Below, in pieces: positions 11,090 to 23,297 of a DNA stretch of 64,000 nucleotides (its first letter is position 1; each line of letters begins with the position of its first letter). The DNA is taken from NCBI RefSeq assembly GCF_027172205.1, contig NC_070602.1, positions 134,227,049 through 134,291,048 of the forward strand. Direction: 5' to 3'. The notes under the pieces were generated by a model. That model worked only from the letters and a program-made list of their open reading frames with translations. It did no database searches and had not been told where the DNA came from. The position numbers were made by a program, and so were the translations under genes. Source of the DNA: Podarcis raffonei (lineage: Eukaryota > Chordata > Lepidosauria > Squamata > Lacertidae).

Positions 11090-14000
11090 GTGGGGTGGGT
11101 GTTTATTTGGGTGTGGGAATTTATTTTATTTAATTTAATTATGTTGTGTTTGTAACTTTCTTTGTTTTTTGTTTTTACTGTTTTATTGTTTTGTTGGTTT
11201 GTTTTTTGTATAGGTTTTATTTTGATTTTAAGGGTTGGGGCCAGGGCTGCCTGGGAGTGGGTCCCAGCAAACAAAATGGCTGGGGCAGGTTCCACAGGAC
11301 AACCGATCTCAGTGATCACGGGTAGGAGGAGGAGTTACGCTAAGACCAGACCATGTCATTACCGAGGAAGCAGGCTTAGTCGTTGCTTGAGGACTATCCC
11401 TGCCTCCAGATCTGGTCCTGACCGGATGGATACTGGAATCAGCAAGGGATACCCACACGACCTGAAGGTGCTGCTGTGCAATGCCAGGTCAATGATCCAT
11501 AAAATGACTGTGATCCATGACTTGATCGTGGATGGAGGATTTGACCTGGCATGTGTAACGGAGACTTGGTTGGATGAAGCAGATGGGCCTGTCCTTGCCG
11601 CTGCTTGTCCACCAGGTTTCTCTTACGCACAGCAACCCAGGCCTTGTGGGCGGGGAGGGGGGGGGTTGCAGTGATTTTTAGGAAGTCTTTAGTCTGCACC
11701 AGGCGTCCTATTGGGAAAACCCAGTTTTCTGAGTGTATGTTCTGGAAGTTGGGCAATAGGGGCAGTACAGGATTCCTATTGGTGTACCGACCTCCCCGCT
11801 GCACCAAGGATTCCCTTCCCGAGCTGCTTCAGGTCATGGTGGATGTTCTCCTGGAGACACCTAGTTTGGTTGTCCTAGGGGATTTTAACATCCATGCCGA
11901 CACGACCTTACAAGGGGCCGCTCGGGACTTCGCGGAAAGCATGGCCTCCATGGGGCTGTCCCTGAATAAGTCTGGCCCAACCCATAGCTGCGGACATGCC
12001 TTGGACCTGGTGTTTACCTCTATGGATGTTGGTGATCTGACACTAAGTAAAAGCAAAACGAAAGAAGTGCCATGGTCAGATCACTTCCTGGTGCAACTGG
12101 ACTTCTCCGTGACCCTTCCCCTCTGCAGGGAGGTGGGACCAATTCAGATGGTCCGCCCCCACCACTTAATGGATCCAAATGGTTTCCAGAGAGTGGTAGG
12201 GGATGTTTTATCCCATGTTGATGGCCTTTCAGCTGATTCCCTGGTGGCCCGCTGGAATGTGGAGTTAACCGGGGCGATTGACTGTTTGCCTCCGAAGCGC
12301 CCTCTCTGATTGCATGGAGTCCGAACAGCCCCGTGGTTTTCCACGGATCTGAGGGCAATGAAACAATCGTTGAGACGGCTAGAGCGCCGGTGGCGGATGA
12401 CCCATTCTGAAGCTGACCGGACACGGGTTAGAGCTCAATGTCGAGCCTACCAAGTGGCGGTAGCGACGGCGAAGAAGACTTTCTTCTCCGCCTCTATTGC
12501 ATCTGCAGAAAACAGCAGCAGGAGACTTTTTCAGGTGGTTCGCAATCTAGTGGAACCACCTGCTACATTGGGGCCCAGTATGGGCCACATGATCTCCTGC
12601 AATGATTTTGCAAAGCTTTTTGCAGATAAAGTCGCTCAGATTCGGGAAGAGGTAGACGCCACCGTGGAAGCAGGGCCGAGGCGAGAGAGTGCCAGAGTCC
12701 TGTCTAGTCAAATTGCGTGGGATCAGTTCCAATCTGTTACCTCCGAGGATGTGGACAGGCTGCTTGGACGAGTGAAACCAACCACCTGTCTCCTTGATCC
12801 TTGCCCATCCTGGCTCATAAAAGCAAGCCGGGAAGGGCTGGGCGATGGGCTTCGTGGAGTGGTGAATGCTTCCCTCCGTGAGGGAGCCTTCCCAGACCCG
12901 CTGAAAGAGGCGGTTATTAAACCGCTTCTTAAAAAACCATCTTTAGATGCGGCCACGATGGCCAACTATCGCCCAGTCTCAAATCTTCCATTCTTGGGCA
13001 AGGTGATTGAGCGAGTGGTTGCTGAACAACTCCAGGCACGCCTGGAAGAAGCGGACCATTTGGATCCCTTCCAGTCGGGATTCAGGGGACTGAAACTGCC
13101 TTGGTCGCACTGGTTGATGATCTCCGGCGGGCTAGGGACAAAGGTGAGAGCTGTTTCCTAGTTCTGCTGGATCTCTCAGCGGCATTTGATACCATCGACC
13201 ATAACATCCTTCTGGACCGTCTTGAGGGGCTGGGAGCTGGGGGCACTGTCATACAGTGGTTCCGCTCCTTCCTCCTGGGCCGTGTTCAGAAAGTGGTGGT
13301 GGGGGATGAGTGTTCAGACCCCTGGGCTCTCACTTGTGGGGTGCCTCAGGGTTCGGTCCTCTCCCCCATGCTTTTCAACATTTACATGCAGCCGCTGGGA
13401 GAGATCATCAGGGGGTTTGGGCTGGGTGTTCATCAGTATGCGGATGATACCCAGCTCTACCTCTCTTTCAAATCAGAACCAGTGAAAGCGGTGAAGGTCC
13501 TGTGTGAGTGCCTGGAGGCGGTTGGAGGTTGGATGGCGGCTAACAGATTGAGGTTGACAAGACAGAAGTACTGTTCTTGGGGGACAGGAGGCAGGCAGGT
13601 GTGGAGGATTCCCTGGTCCTGAATGGGGTAACTGTGCCCCTGAAGGACCAGGTGTGCAGCCTGGGAGTCATTTTGGACTCGCAGCTGTCCATGGAGGCAC
13701 AGGTCAAATCTGTGTCCAGGGCAGCTGTTTACCAGCTCCATCTGGTACGCAGGCTGAGACCCTATCTGCCTGTGGATTGTCTTGCCAGAGTGGTGCATGC
13801 TCTGGTTATCTCCCGCGTGGACTACTGCAATGCACTCTACGTGGGGCTACCTTTGAAGGTGACCCGGAAACTACAACTAATCCAGAACGCGGCAGCTAGA
13901 CTGGTGACTGGGAGCGGCCGCCGAGACCACATAACACCGGTCTTAAAAGACCTACATTGGCTCCCAGTACGTTTCCGAGCACAATTCAAAGTGTTGGTGC

Positions 14001-14359
14001 TGACCTTTAAATCCCTAAGTGGCCTCGGCCCAGTATACCTAAAGGAGCGTCTCCACCCCCATCGTTCTGCCCGGACACTGAGATCCAGCGCCGAGGGCCT
14101 TCTGGCAGTTCCCTCACTGCGAGAAGCCAAGTTACAGGGAACCAGGCAGAGGGCCTTCTCGGTAGTGGCGCCCTCCCTGTGGAACGCCCTCCCACCAGAG
14201 AAGAGAACAACAACTATCAGACTTGTAGAAGACATCTGAAGGCAGCCCTATTTAGGGAAGCTTTTAATGTTTGATGTATTAGAGGATTTTAATATTTTTT
14301 TGGAAGCCGCCCAGAGTGGCTGGGGAAGCCCAGCCAAATGGGCGGGGTACAAATAATAA

Positions 14360-14404
<45 letters not shown>
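11090..14404 (+). mobile_element. L2-clade LINE, nearly full length, inactivated
   Basis: Order seen: 5' region, endonuclease (LCNARSM and LVVLGDFNIHAD, SDHF), reverse transcriptase (NYRPVSNLPFLGKVIERVV, LDLSAAFDTIDH, GVPQGSVLSPMLF, and the catalytic YADDTQLYL near 13437), C-terminal region and a 3' end cccagccaaatgggcggggt with a TTG-repeat tail. At least four lesions: a frameshift near 11660 in a G run, an in-frame TGA at 12307-12309, a frameshift near 13090, and a small deletion near 13556 compared with the copy at 27204. The 5' border is uncertain. Relatively young. Confidence 0.9.
14361..14404. repeat. (TTG)n tail of the L2 element
   Basis: About 14 TTG units directly after the L2 3' end. 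Confidence 0.9.
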
Positions 14405-14724
14405 CCTAAAATCTCTTTGCCCAGTCCTTTGACAGCTGAGATGCATATATTTTAGGACCCACCTGATGCTTTTGGCTGTAAATCGTTTTAACAGATTTTA
14501 ATATTGTATATTTATATTGTAGTGACCTGCCCTGGGGCCTTATGGTGAAGGGAAGAAACCCAATAAAATAATAGGAATACAGAGTAGGTAAGAAAGACTG
14601 TACTGATCATAAAACAGCAATTATAAAACAAGAAGAAGATTGCAGTCCCAGTTGCAACACCACTACTTCCCCACCCCTCGGTGTGTAGGATATAGTTATG
14701 GTGTAAAGAACAACAATCTGGGGA

Positions 14725-14820
14725 AAAATTGACCACAACTTTATTGATTACAGATGTAGGTGGACTTGGGTTCAGGCCTTGGGTGTATCTCTATTTTAGC
14801 CTCCTACTGGGGGGCTGGAA
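14725..14820. repeat. Second copy of the 9590-9700 repeat
   Basis: Shares gaccacaactttatt, cagatgtaggtggac and cctactggggggctgg with the first copy. Confidence 0.55.
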
Positions 14821-15221
14821 CTTGTTACAGGGTCGTGCCACAGATTGTGGCCTCCCCAAGATGGCAATGTACCGAGGTGGCCATACTCAGGCCACCGCTG
14901 GGAAACCCAGTCTGCCCCACACTTGGCTTCTGGACAGAGACTTCTGCCTAGACCCCTCTAAAGGGGTACCCTGAGTACGCACCTGGTCTTAGGTCAGGCA
15001 CCAATTCACCCAAGACCTGAACCCAATTCCTTACCCACCAAAAATTGGGACATTTTGCTATGCGGAAGTCAAAATCTGCAAACGGGCCCAATCTGCTTGT
15101 AAGCAAATTCCTTCCTGGCTCTGACTGTGGCAACCACTGGGAACCATAGCAAGGTCAAGCAGAGTGCAAAGGAGGCAGAACAAGGTTAAAACAAGTCAAA
15201 TACAGTAAGGGGGGGGGGAGA

Positions 15222-15595
15222 TAAAGGACCCCTGGATGGTTAAGTCCAGTCAAAGGCGACTATGGGGTGTGGCACTTATCTTGCTTTCAGGCCAAAGGAG
15301 CTGGCGTTTGTCCACAGACAGTTTTCTGGCTCATGTAGCCAGCATGACTAAACCACTTCTGGTGCAACGGGACACTGTAACGAGTGCCAGAGTGCACGGG
15401 AACACCGTTTACCTTCCTGCCACAGCGATACCTATTTATCCACTAGTGCTGGCATGCTTCTGAACTGCTAGGTTGGCAGGAGTTGGGACAGAGCAATGGG
15501 AGCTCACCCCGTCGCGGGGATTCAAACCGCTGACCTTCTGATCGGCAAGCCCAAGAGGCTCAGTGGTTTAGACCACAGCACCATCCACATCCCTT
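15222..15595 (-). mobile_element. tRNA-derived SINE, subfamily A
   Basis: Minus-strand head gggatgtggatggtgctgtg with B box ggtttgaatcc; body as in 5863-6258. Confidence 0.9.
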
Positions 15596-16672
15596 CTTTC
15601 TTCTTCAAAATACAGTGCCACATGAAAGCAGAGGAGAGGTTGCTCTTTGACCAACTACGCTGTAAGTGCTGGGCGCAGTTAGCTTTTATAGGTGGACCAG
15701 AATGAAAACTTGTGCCTCTCAGTCCTCCAGCTAAGCTCTGTCCCCTATGGTGCCCATGATTGAGCAGTTCACACTGGGACAATTGGTAGGCAATCCTGCC
15801 CTGTGATGCGACCGGCCAACGATCTTCCACGTGGATACGACTCCCAGCAACTGGGAATAGCAGCCAGCCCACAAGGGGCTGCAACTGTCACCCAGCCAGA
15901 ACAGAGTAAAGCAGCCCCTCCAGCCCTTGAGATTTCACAATGGCCAAGTCAAGAACAGAGGAGGGTTTGTGGTCGGGGAAACATATCTGCCCCCCCCCCC
16001 CGATCAGATATCTTGCTTCCGTAGGTATCCTGAAAGGAGGATTGCAGCATCGGAGTCCTGTCTTATCCCAGTGAAGCATAAGGCAGGAACTCAGAGGCTT
16101 GACAAGAAGGAATTCAAATGAAATGGCTCCCTACCACAGGCTTCTGACACAATATTCAGTATCTGCTGCCTGCCTGGTGGCATCCGCACGAAGCTGGCAG
16201 GCAATAAGGTGTTTCACTTCCGCAGTTTCCACCTTGCAGCCGAGCAGGCTCAGTGCATGGCTGCTATGGCAACTGGGTTTCTTGTGGGTTTGTGCAGAAA
16301 TTTCTTTTATGCAACTGGCAGCCATGCAGTAATCTTTGCACCTGTAACAAGCACCTACAAAACATGTCCTTTTAACACAGAGCTGCTCCAAGGAGACAGA
16401 ACAGAAACTCACTGGGATGCAAATCTCATTAAATTCAGCAGCACTTTCTCTGGGTGTGTTCAAAAGGCTAGACGGCAAGGAAAGTACTTTAAAACCTGAA
16501 GGAGGAATTCCATTTGTAAATCCGCAAGCAGCAGATTCTGACAGAAAATGTGCCTGCACAGCATTATTAACAACTGAAGACTTCAGCTCTTTTTTGACTG
16601 TACTTCTTTCATTGCTAGTGACACTGCAATATGGGCTTTGTAATCTTACAAAGCATCTTACAAGAGGGAATT

Positions 16673-16713
<41 letters not shown>

Positions 16714-16990
16714 CATGCACAAAAATGAAGATATTTTGGGCTCCAATAACCCCAAAAGGCAGATTTTATAGCGCAAAAGCCAAAATGTTGCAAGAACACA
16801 GGCTGTCATCGAAATTCCTGACTGGTTTTTTAATATGGACATTGCCTCTGCCTAAGGATGGAGCCACAGGCTGCACGGATACACTGCAATGCAAAAATCA
16901 CACCTAGCTAACAGCCTATTGTTTCTCCACTTCCACTTGCTCTGCACTCGGCCAGAGATACTGCCAGGCAGCTTTAGAAAACAATCCACT
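15596..16990. other. No gene seen; contains (GT)n at 16676-16711
   Basis: Only the GT microsatellite stands out. No exon could be supported. Confidence 0.45.
16676..16711. repeat. (GT)n microsatellite
   Basis: About 18 GT units. Confidence 0.9.
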
Positions 16991-16999
16991 AGTTGCCAA

Positions 17000-17105
17000 G
17001 AGTAGGTCAGCAACCAGAAACATCATAGCCAGAGACTGGAGTGACCTGTCAGGAGTAAGCATGGACCAATGGTACCAAATAGTATGGGAAACAGCCTTAC
17101 TAGAC
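17000..17105 (+). mobile_element. L1 LINE fragment (ORF2 C-terminal)
   Basis: Reads ARNIIARDWSDLSGVSMDQW then YQIVWETALLD and closely matches 17500-17536 joined to 18411-18478. It stops abruptly at cttactaga, so both ends are lost. Confidence 0.75.
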
Positions 17106-17367
17106 AGGAGAGCAATCCTGAAGGGTTTTGACTCTCCCAATGACCTCTGCAGTAAGGGAGGCAAATGTGGAAAGCTTTCTCATTCTTTTTGCTTAAAAAT
17201 CCTGTCTTAAGGGGTATTTGTGTAAGACTAGGGTGAGCCTGTGACCTGGATTCAAGAACTAGAGTATTAACCATCACAAAAGAATGCCCAGGCTGCCCAG
17301 GTAATGAAACCAGTGACCATTATCAGGTATCCTGGCAGACAGGATTTCTGCTCTAGACCACCTCCTA

Positions 17368-17470
17368 TGATGTATGTATGATGATTTTGCGGTGGTTTTT
17401 GGCTAAGGGGGTTGGGCAATGTCCAAAGTCTTTAAGGGTTCCTGCACACTTTTAACCATGGTTGCTCCCT
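17368..17470. mobile_element. Possible LTR fragment
   Basis: Shares tgatgtatgtatgatg-type text with 20184-20230. Possible piece of an endogenous retrovirus LTR; old and broken. Confidence 0.25.
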
Positions 17471-17499
17471 CCTTGCAAAGAACTCATAACCCACCTACT

Positions 17500-18900
17500 T
17501 TCAGCAGCCAGAAACACCATAACCAGACACTGGAGACAGTGGCGTAGCATGGGTTGTCAGCACCCGGGGCAAGGCAAGTAATTTGCGCCCCCTAACCCGT
17601 GGATTTTAGCACTTGAGTGTGAGCGCGCGCCCCCCAGATGTGGCGGCCGGTGCGGCCGGCCCCCATGCACCCCCCCACGCTACGCCACTGGGGCTGGGGG
17701 CGAGCGAAGGAGCCAAGGACCCCCCCCAAAGGCTCAGCAGGAATTTATTAAATTTATTATTTGCGGAGCCCCCGCGGGCCGAGGCAGCCGAAGCCCCCTC
17801 CCCTCAGGCGCCTCCCCGCCCCCTCCTCTCCTTGGGCTGTAGGTGGAGCCCGCGCTCCGAGGCGCTCCAGATCTGGGCTTGGCGAGCGCCTCTCCTCCTC
17901 CCGGCCGGGTCCGGGGGCTTCCAGCCGCGCTCTGTCCTCGCCCCCCCCCCCCCCCGTGGCTGAGACTTGCGCTGAGAGCCGGAGCCAGCGACGCCCCCTT
18001 CCGCCGGGAGACCCTTGCCCACCCGCCGGCTTCGTCTCGGAGGGTTTTGGGGAGGGCAGGGCACGTCGAGGCCCCTCGGAGCTCTCCTCCCTTCCAGTCG
18101 GCAGAAGCAGCCGCCGCCTGTGGCTGGGCCGAGGGGATGGCGTCGGCGGCGGGGTGCGGAGGCTGCCCGTGTCCGGCCAGGCGTAGGTGGCGGCGTCGGC
18201 GCTGCTGCAGCGGCTGCTCGTCCTGCGAGCAGTGAGTGGAGCGCAGCCGCAGCGGCGGCGGGGAGCGCACACGCTAGGGCGCAAGGCTGGCGGTGGCGGC
18301 AGGGAGCCCAGCGGAGGAAGGAACTTGTCCCTTCCCTCTGGACTCGCGCCCCCCCAGATGTTGCGCCCGGTGCGGCCGGCACCCCTGGCACCCCCCACGC
18401 TACGCCACTGACTGGAGAGACCTGTCAGGAGTAAGCATGGACCAATGGTACCAAATAGTATGGGAAACAGCCTTACTAGAAAAATTAACCAATAAACTGA
18501 AACTGACACGGGGACAAATAGAAGAAGATGCCTTCACCCCGGTATGGCTTCCCTTTATCACATACACAGCCCAATGAGACAACGACAAGAATCCGCCAAC
18601 AGCATATGAATCAATATGGCTAACCTGATCCAAAACACCCACCCACCCCACTCACACATGAAAACAAAGATCACCACAGCCAACCACAAACAAACAACCA
18701 CACCCTAGGCCAACCCCAACCTCTCTCACCACCAAAGAAACACAAGTGAATAGCAGAGAACCTGCACAAGCAACGCTGGCACAAAACCCCACATATATTA
18801 AGTATAATAGAAACATCACCACCCGACCCCACCCCTACCCATCTTTTCCCCCCTTTCCCCCTCTTCTTCCTAATGTCTCAACAAATGAAACTGATCTGTA
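17500..18900 (+). mobile_element. L1 LINE 3' end interrupted by a hAT-like element
   Basis: ORF2 C-terminus RHWRDLSGVSMDQWYQIVWE followed by LPFITYTAQ and stop; 3' UTR to about 18900 ending in an A run. The L1 reading is split by the element at 17537-18410. Confidence 0.8.
17537..18410. mobile_element. GC-rich hAT-like non-autonomous element, composite
   Basis: Ends cagtggcgtagc / gctacgccactg with an 8-bp target-site duplication actggaga at 17529-17536 and 18411-18418. An extra copy of the right terminus sits inside, ending at 17690, so the first 154 bp alone would be a complete short element. The inner 17691-18340 part is extremely GC-rich and gives long chance frames on both strands; none has a recognisable domain. 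Confidence 0.85.
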
Positions 18901-18904
18901 AAAA

Positions 18905-19664
18905 AGAGATGAGGTGGAGCGGCTGACAGAGTGGTGCAGAGCTAACAACTTGCTCATAAATACAAGGAAGACAAAGGAGCTTGTGGTGGACTTCAGGAGA
19001 CAGAAGAGCAATGTCCAGCCACTTTTGATTGATGGGGTCTGTGTGGAGAGGGTAACAACGTTCAGATTTTTGGGCATTGAATTACAAGAGGATCTGTCCT
19101 GGAGTGTCAACACAAGGGGGCTTGTGAAGAAGGCGCAGCAGAGACTGTACTTTTTGAGAATTCTAAGGAAAAACCATCTTCCGCAGAAACTGCTGCTTGC
19201 CTTCTATCACTGTGCCATTGAGAGCGTGCTCACTTATGGCTTATGTGTGTGGTACGGAAGCTGTACTACCCAGGACAGGATGGGGTTGTGCAGAGTTGTT
19301 AAGGCAGCAGAGAGCATTGTTGGCTGCCCACTCTCCACCTTAGAGCAGATTTATGCCACAAGGTGCCATAGGAAGGCACTGGACATAGTAAAAGATCCAT
19401 CGCATCCTGGTCACTGTCTCTTCGAGCTCCTGCCGTCGGGACGGAGATACAGGACGATGAAGACAAGAACGAGTCGTCTTAAGAACAGCTTCTTCTCCAG
19501 AGCGATCTCGGCCCTGAATGGGAAGCCTGGACTTTGAAAGTCATCTAATCTTCCTTGCTGTACTATACTGTATTGTTTTAATTAGTGTTTTTATGAAGCA
19601 GTCAAGTAATTTCGTTGTCCCTGAGAGGGGGCAATGACTATTATTATTATTATTATTATTATTA
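18905..19664 (+). mobile_element. Rex1/CR1-group LINE, 5'-truncated
   Basis: Open frame 18914-19537 covers the C-terminal part of a reverse transcriptase: LLINTRKTKELVVDFRR, TTFRFLGIELQEDLSW, SVLTYGLCVWYGS and ALDIVKDPSHPGH. A short 3' end and an ATT-repeat tail (19639-19664) follow. No stop interrupts the piece, so it is fairly young. Clade assignment between Rex1 and L2 is not firm. Confidence 0.85.
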
Positions 19665-20183
19665 AAATGTTACTTGTGTTGCAGGGATTTAGGTATAGGT
19701 TGGGGGGGGGTTGCCCCTCCAGCAGATATCATGCACATGCAGCCCACTACCAAAACCAGCACAATCGCTTTTGGGACTTTTGTGATTTGTCCCCACAGAA
19801 CACTGCATCACAGTTTCTTCCTATCTATTCAAAGGGCCTTTGCTGCACGATTCCAGATGTAGGATTCACTGATAAATGTACCTATGTACTGGCTCACTGG
19901 GAAAACTTCAGAAATTCATATAGGCATGTGAGCTCAGCTACTCAGCAGCCCCTCTGCCTGAGTGATAATCCCTGGCATCCTGATACCTGAGTGCCAGACA
20001 GGTAGCCATTCCAGAAATAACAAGCCCAGATGAAGACAAAAGGGTGTGATTAACTTGGCTGGGAAACAGGGAAATGTAAAGATCTCTTTTGTTCCACTTG
20101 ATGGGTATTTGGTGGAGGGCAAGGAGAACCATGGGGCAGGGTCCAGGATGCTCAAATTACTGCCACCAGACCTCCCCTTTCAT

Positions 20184-20430
20184 GATGTAACCGTGATGTA
20201 TGAATGATGTAATTTTGGGGGGGGTGTAACATGGGGATTAGCAGCTAATAAAAGTTTGGGGGCTCTTTTGTTCGGGGTTTCCATCTTGTTCCACCTTGTG
20301 GTAGGTGGGAGTCCTGTCGCAACGGTCTTCAATAAAGACCAAGCCTACTGGCTGCTGTTTTGCTCTGGTATTCCTGGCTGGTGTCCTTGTTTTTTTTGTC
20401 CAAGGGAGCCCTTAGATTTCTCTGTTAACA
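20184..20430 (+). mobile_element. Possible solo LTR of an endogenous retrovirus
   Basis: Starts tgatgtaaccgtgatgta, has aataaaag and aataaag in the expected spacing for R, and ends near ctctgttaaca. Matches the style of retroviral LTRs; no internal genes are beside it. Old. Confidence 0.35.
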
Positions 20431-20434
20431 CTTG

Positions 20435-20438
<4 letters not shown>

Positions 20439-20484
<46 letters not shown>
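20439..20484. repeat. (GA)n microsatellite
   Basis: About 22 GA units. Confidence 0.9.
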
Positions 20485-20488
<4 letters not shown>

Positions 20489-20489
20489 A

Positions 20490-21773
20490 CATACTTTTTT
20501 AAACCAAGAAAATCTTTAATAAAAATACATTTTTAAAAAATCACAGTCAATCAATCATTTTATTTGTAAGCCACCTTTCCAATGCTAAAACCATGCTAAA
20601 GGTGGCTTACATCGTTGTGGGCTTTGTTAGTGTAAGGGCAAGTCATTGGTTGCCATCTTAGTTAAGGGCAACATGGTGGGGCCGGCTATTTTAGCTAGGT
20701 CATGTGACTCATTTGAAGTGAAGCTTGCCATTTTGTTTCAGGGCGGCGATGGTCCATTCTGACTTAACCCCTTGCTGCCTGTTCCTTTTCTTTGTTTTCT
20801 GGATTACTGTGCTTGCTGTTATCTCCACTAACTGCAGCGTGAAGTTGCATTCTTCTTATTCTTATTTAACACTGTGGTCTTTTTCTTCCGGGTGTGTGTG
20901 TGTGCTGCTTTTCTTTTGTGTTTCCCTGTTTTGGACCTGTATAATTTATTCTCTGTGTTGACCTTTCTGTTGCTCTCTGGTTTGAGCTGAGGGTGATCTG
21001 GCCTCAGTCAATAAATGGCATATATACATATAATATAGTAATAAAACACTAAACAAAACAAAAAAAAGCAAACAAAGGCCTTTCTTTCCTGCATTTGAAT
21101 TCTCTTTTCGCTGGTTTGGTCATAACTGCATTCTGATTTGTTATTGTTTAGGGGTCTCTTTTAAGGGGATTTTGCATTATGTCACTTTGAGAATATTCCT
21201 GGCTGTAATAATGTGTTGCCTGGTTTTGTTGAGTGTATTGGCTTGATCTATCCTATTTTAGGGTTGTGCAGTCTGTACTGGAGGATTGTGAACAGGGTCT
21301 TAAGGTGTTGTGCTGCTAGTCAGAACATACTGAAGCAGTGCTCACGGCTGTGTCAGTGGCGGCAAGTCTAACGTGGCTTGTTAGTAGGGTTGCTGCCAGT
21401 GTGTGTAGGCATTATTGAATAGGCCCGTTGACGTCCCATCTGTGATATTGTTTTGGTTGCTGCCAGTCAGTGTAGACAATATTGACTGGTGGTGTCTAAC
21501 AGTCAGTGCTGTTTAGTTATCTTGTGAGGCAATACCGACTCACTCCCTGGAGGTCTAGTTGCTTCCTCAGAGGCCAGCCCTGCTGATCAGTTGGAGCTGT
21601 CTGTTGGGTAAGCAATATGGGCACCGCTCTGCGACTTGCCGCTGTCTCTTCTGTTATTTACTCAGACTTCTATTCTTTAGTTCTTTTGTGACTGATTTGT
21701 GTTACCAATACAGATACGGGGAAGATCTTAATTAGTTCAGTTGCTTTCACTATTGTGACTGCACTGTGTACCA
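20490..21773. other. No gene seen
   Basis: Contains a reversed retroposon 3' end near 20545-20610 (ttatttgtaagccacctttcc) and degenerate gctgccagtgtgtgtag motifs at 21390-21490 that resemble the tandem unit that follows. No exon supported. Confidence 0.4.
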
Positions 21774-22017
21774 GGTGGTGCTGTCTTCCGGCCAGTGTGA
21801 GCAACACTGAACTTGCTTTACTGCGCTGCTTTGTGCACAGGTGGTTCTGGCTGCCGGCCAGTGTGGGCAATACTGATCTTGGTTGACCCCGCTGCTCTGC
21901 ACACAGGTGGTTCTGGCTGCCGGCCAGTGTGGGCAATACTGATCTTGGTTGACCCCGCTGCTCTGCACACAGGTGGTTCTGGCTGCCGGCCAGTGTGGGC
22001 AATACTGATCTTGGTTG
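21774..22017. repeat. 66-bp tandem repeat, 3.7 copies
   Basis: Units start at 21774, 21840, 21906 and 21972; the last three are nearly identical, the first is diverged. Since 66 is a multiple of 3, several frames stay open, which explains the repetitive ORFs. Core gccagtgtgggcaatactga resembles part of the old SINE at 28561-28680. Confidence 0.95.
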
Positions 22018-22989
22018 CAGATGAACAATTCTTTGCCAAACTGAACGAAACATGGACTCCATACATATTGAGTGAGAAATATTATGGTAGGTGTTGGCAG
22101 CAGGGTGTGGGGGGGAATTATCGGGGAAGGGGGGGCAGGAAGGGAAGGACATAACCGGAGTGGAAGGAGGAGGGGAGGGGTTCAATATTTATATTTTCTT
22201 TATAGTTTTTTCTTGGTGCTGTTTTCTTAGCTTTCTCTTCTTTTGGCGGAAATCTGAAAGGCAAGCATGGACATGACTTAGAATGAATCCACTGTACTTT
22301 AATTATTAGCATAGCATTCCTAATGTTAATTGATCAGATTAAAGCATAAACCTGTCTGTCTGTTGGAGGAGCCCACCCTGCCCACTAAGTCGCCTGCCTT
22401 TTGTTCCCCCCAAAACAGTATTCTTTTAACTCATTATTCATATCCCCATATGTTTTAAACCTAAGCTAAGAAATGGCTGTAGGATGGATCTGTTTCCATC
22501 TACCAAATTTATTTAGGGGAAGGCTAATTTCTTAAAGTCAAGAAAAAGAGAAAATGTAACACTATTCAGCTGGTAGCAGTGCATATTAAGGTATCTTGAA
22601 TAGCTATGAGCTCAGTGCAGGATATGCCCTTGCCTAAGCTGGGAGGGGAGTCCCTGAAACAGAAACGCACCTGCTGTCGTGCAAAGTCTGTTCCTGGTGG
22701 CCCCTCTGCATGCTCCGTTCGCTAGGCAGGTGCTAAGCGCTGATGGGCAACTTCAAGGCCCCTCATCTCACGTCTTCGCCCAGGCAGCCGCTGGGACAGA
22801 GCAGCAGCGCTCCCCTCCCCTCCCAGCAGGGACAAAATTAAACTCTAGAGATTTACCCTATTGGTGGTTCTTACCTCCTTTTAGGTTTTGACAATGTTTC
22901 CCACACGGATGGGGAGGGGTCCTCTTTTTTAGTTGGTGGGGGAGCTGTTGGAAACAAAATGGTGGGGGGAGAACGCAACCCGAAAATGC
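22018..22989. other. No gene seen
   Basis: No supported exon or element boundary was found. Confidence 0.4.
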
Positions 22990-23124
22990 TTAACCTGAAG
23001 CGTATTCATCCCGAGGTATGTGACTCCCCATCAGCGCCTTCTCCCACAGCAAATCGATCATTTTGCCTTCAACTTCTAGGAACTCTTCTGATGTTACTAT
23101 CAGTGGGAATCTGAATGTTCTTTC
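22990..23124 (-). CDS. Candidate exon B of an unrecognised gene, possibly terminal
   Basis: The first 96 nt (23029-23124) encode ERTFRFPLIVTSEEFLEVEG then KMIDLLWEKALM, paralogous to 24522-24617. The donor site used in the other copy reads GGGGAGT here, so splicing there is lost. The frame continues GSHIPRDEYASG to a TAA at 22990-22992; a weak GT donor (CTTCAG/GTTAAG) precedes the stop. It may now be a last exon or a dead copy. Confidence 0.5.
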   Translation of the reverse strand, partial: ERTFRFPLIVTSEEFLEVEGKMIDLLWEKALMGSHIPRDEYASG

Positions 23125-23297
23125 CTGAAAGTAAAAAAGAAAATGAAGTTTATGCTCTAAGAATTTTAGCTAGATAGTTGTCATAAGGTTCTTGTGTAAA
23201 CCAACCACAAATTACTCAGGATTGTAAAAACGATTAATTTTTTTTTTAAAGGCATCCAACTTTGCTAAAATTACATGTTAAGATAGCAAATACTTAC

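Noticed and set aside
11162-14239. Several separate host genes
   Set aside because: They are consecutive parts of one L2 LINE.
16417-16907. CVCVCV protein
   Set aside because: Translation of a GT microsatellite.
17613-18577. Long overlapping open frames on both strands, 17.6-18.6 kb
   Set aside because: They fall inside a GC-rich hAT-like element with defined ends and show only Pro/Ala/Arg-rich text without domains; the last part is L1.
21774-22017. CRISPR array
   Set aside because: The units are contiguous without unique spacers, in a vertebrate genome.
21670-22185. Repetitive proteins on both strands
   Set aside because: They come from a 66-bp tandem repeat whose length is a multiple of 3.
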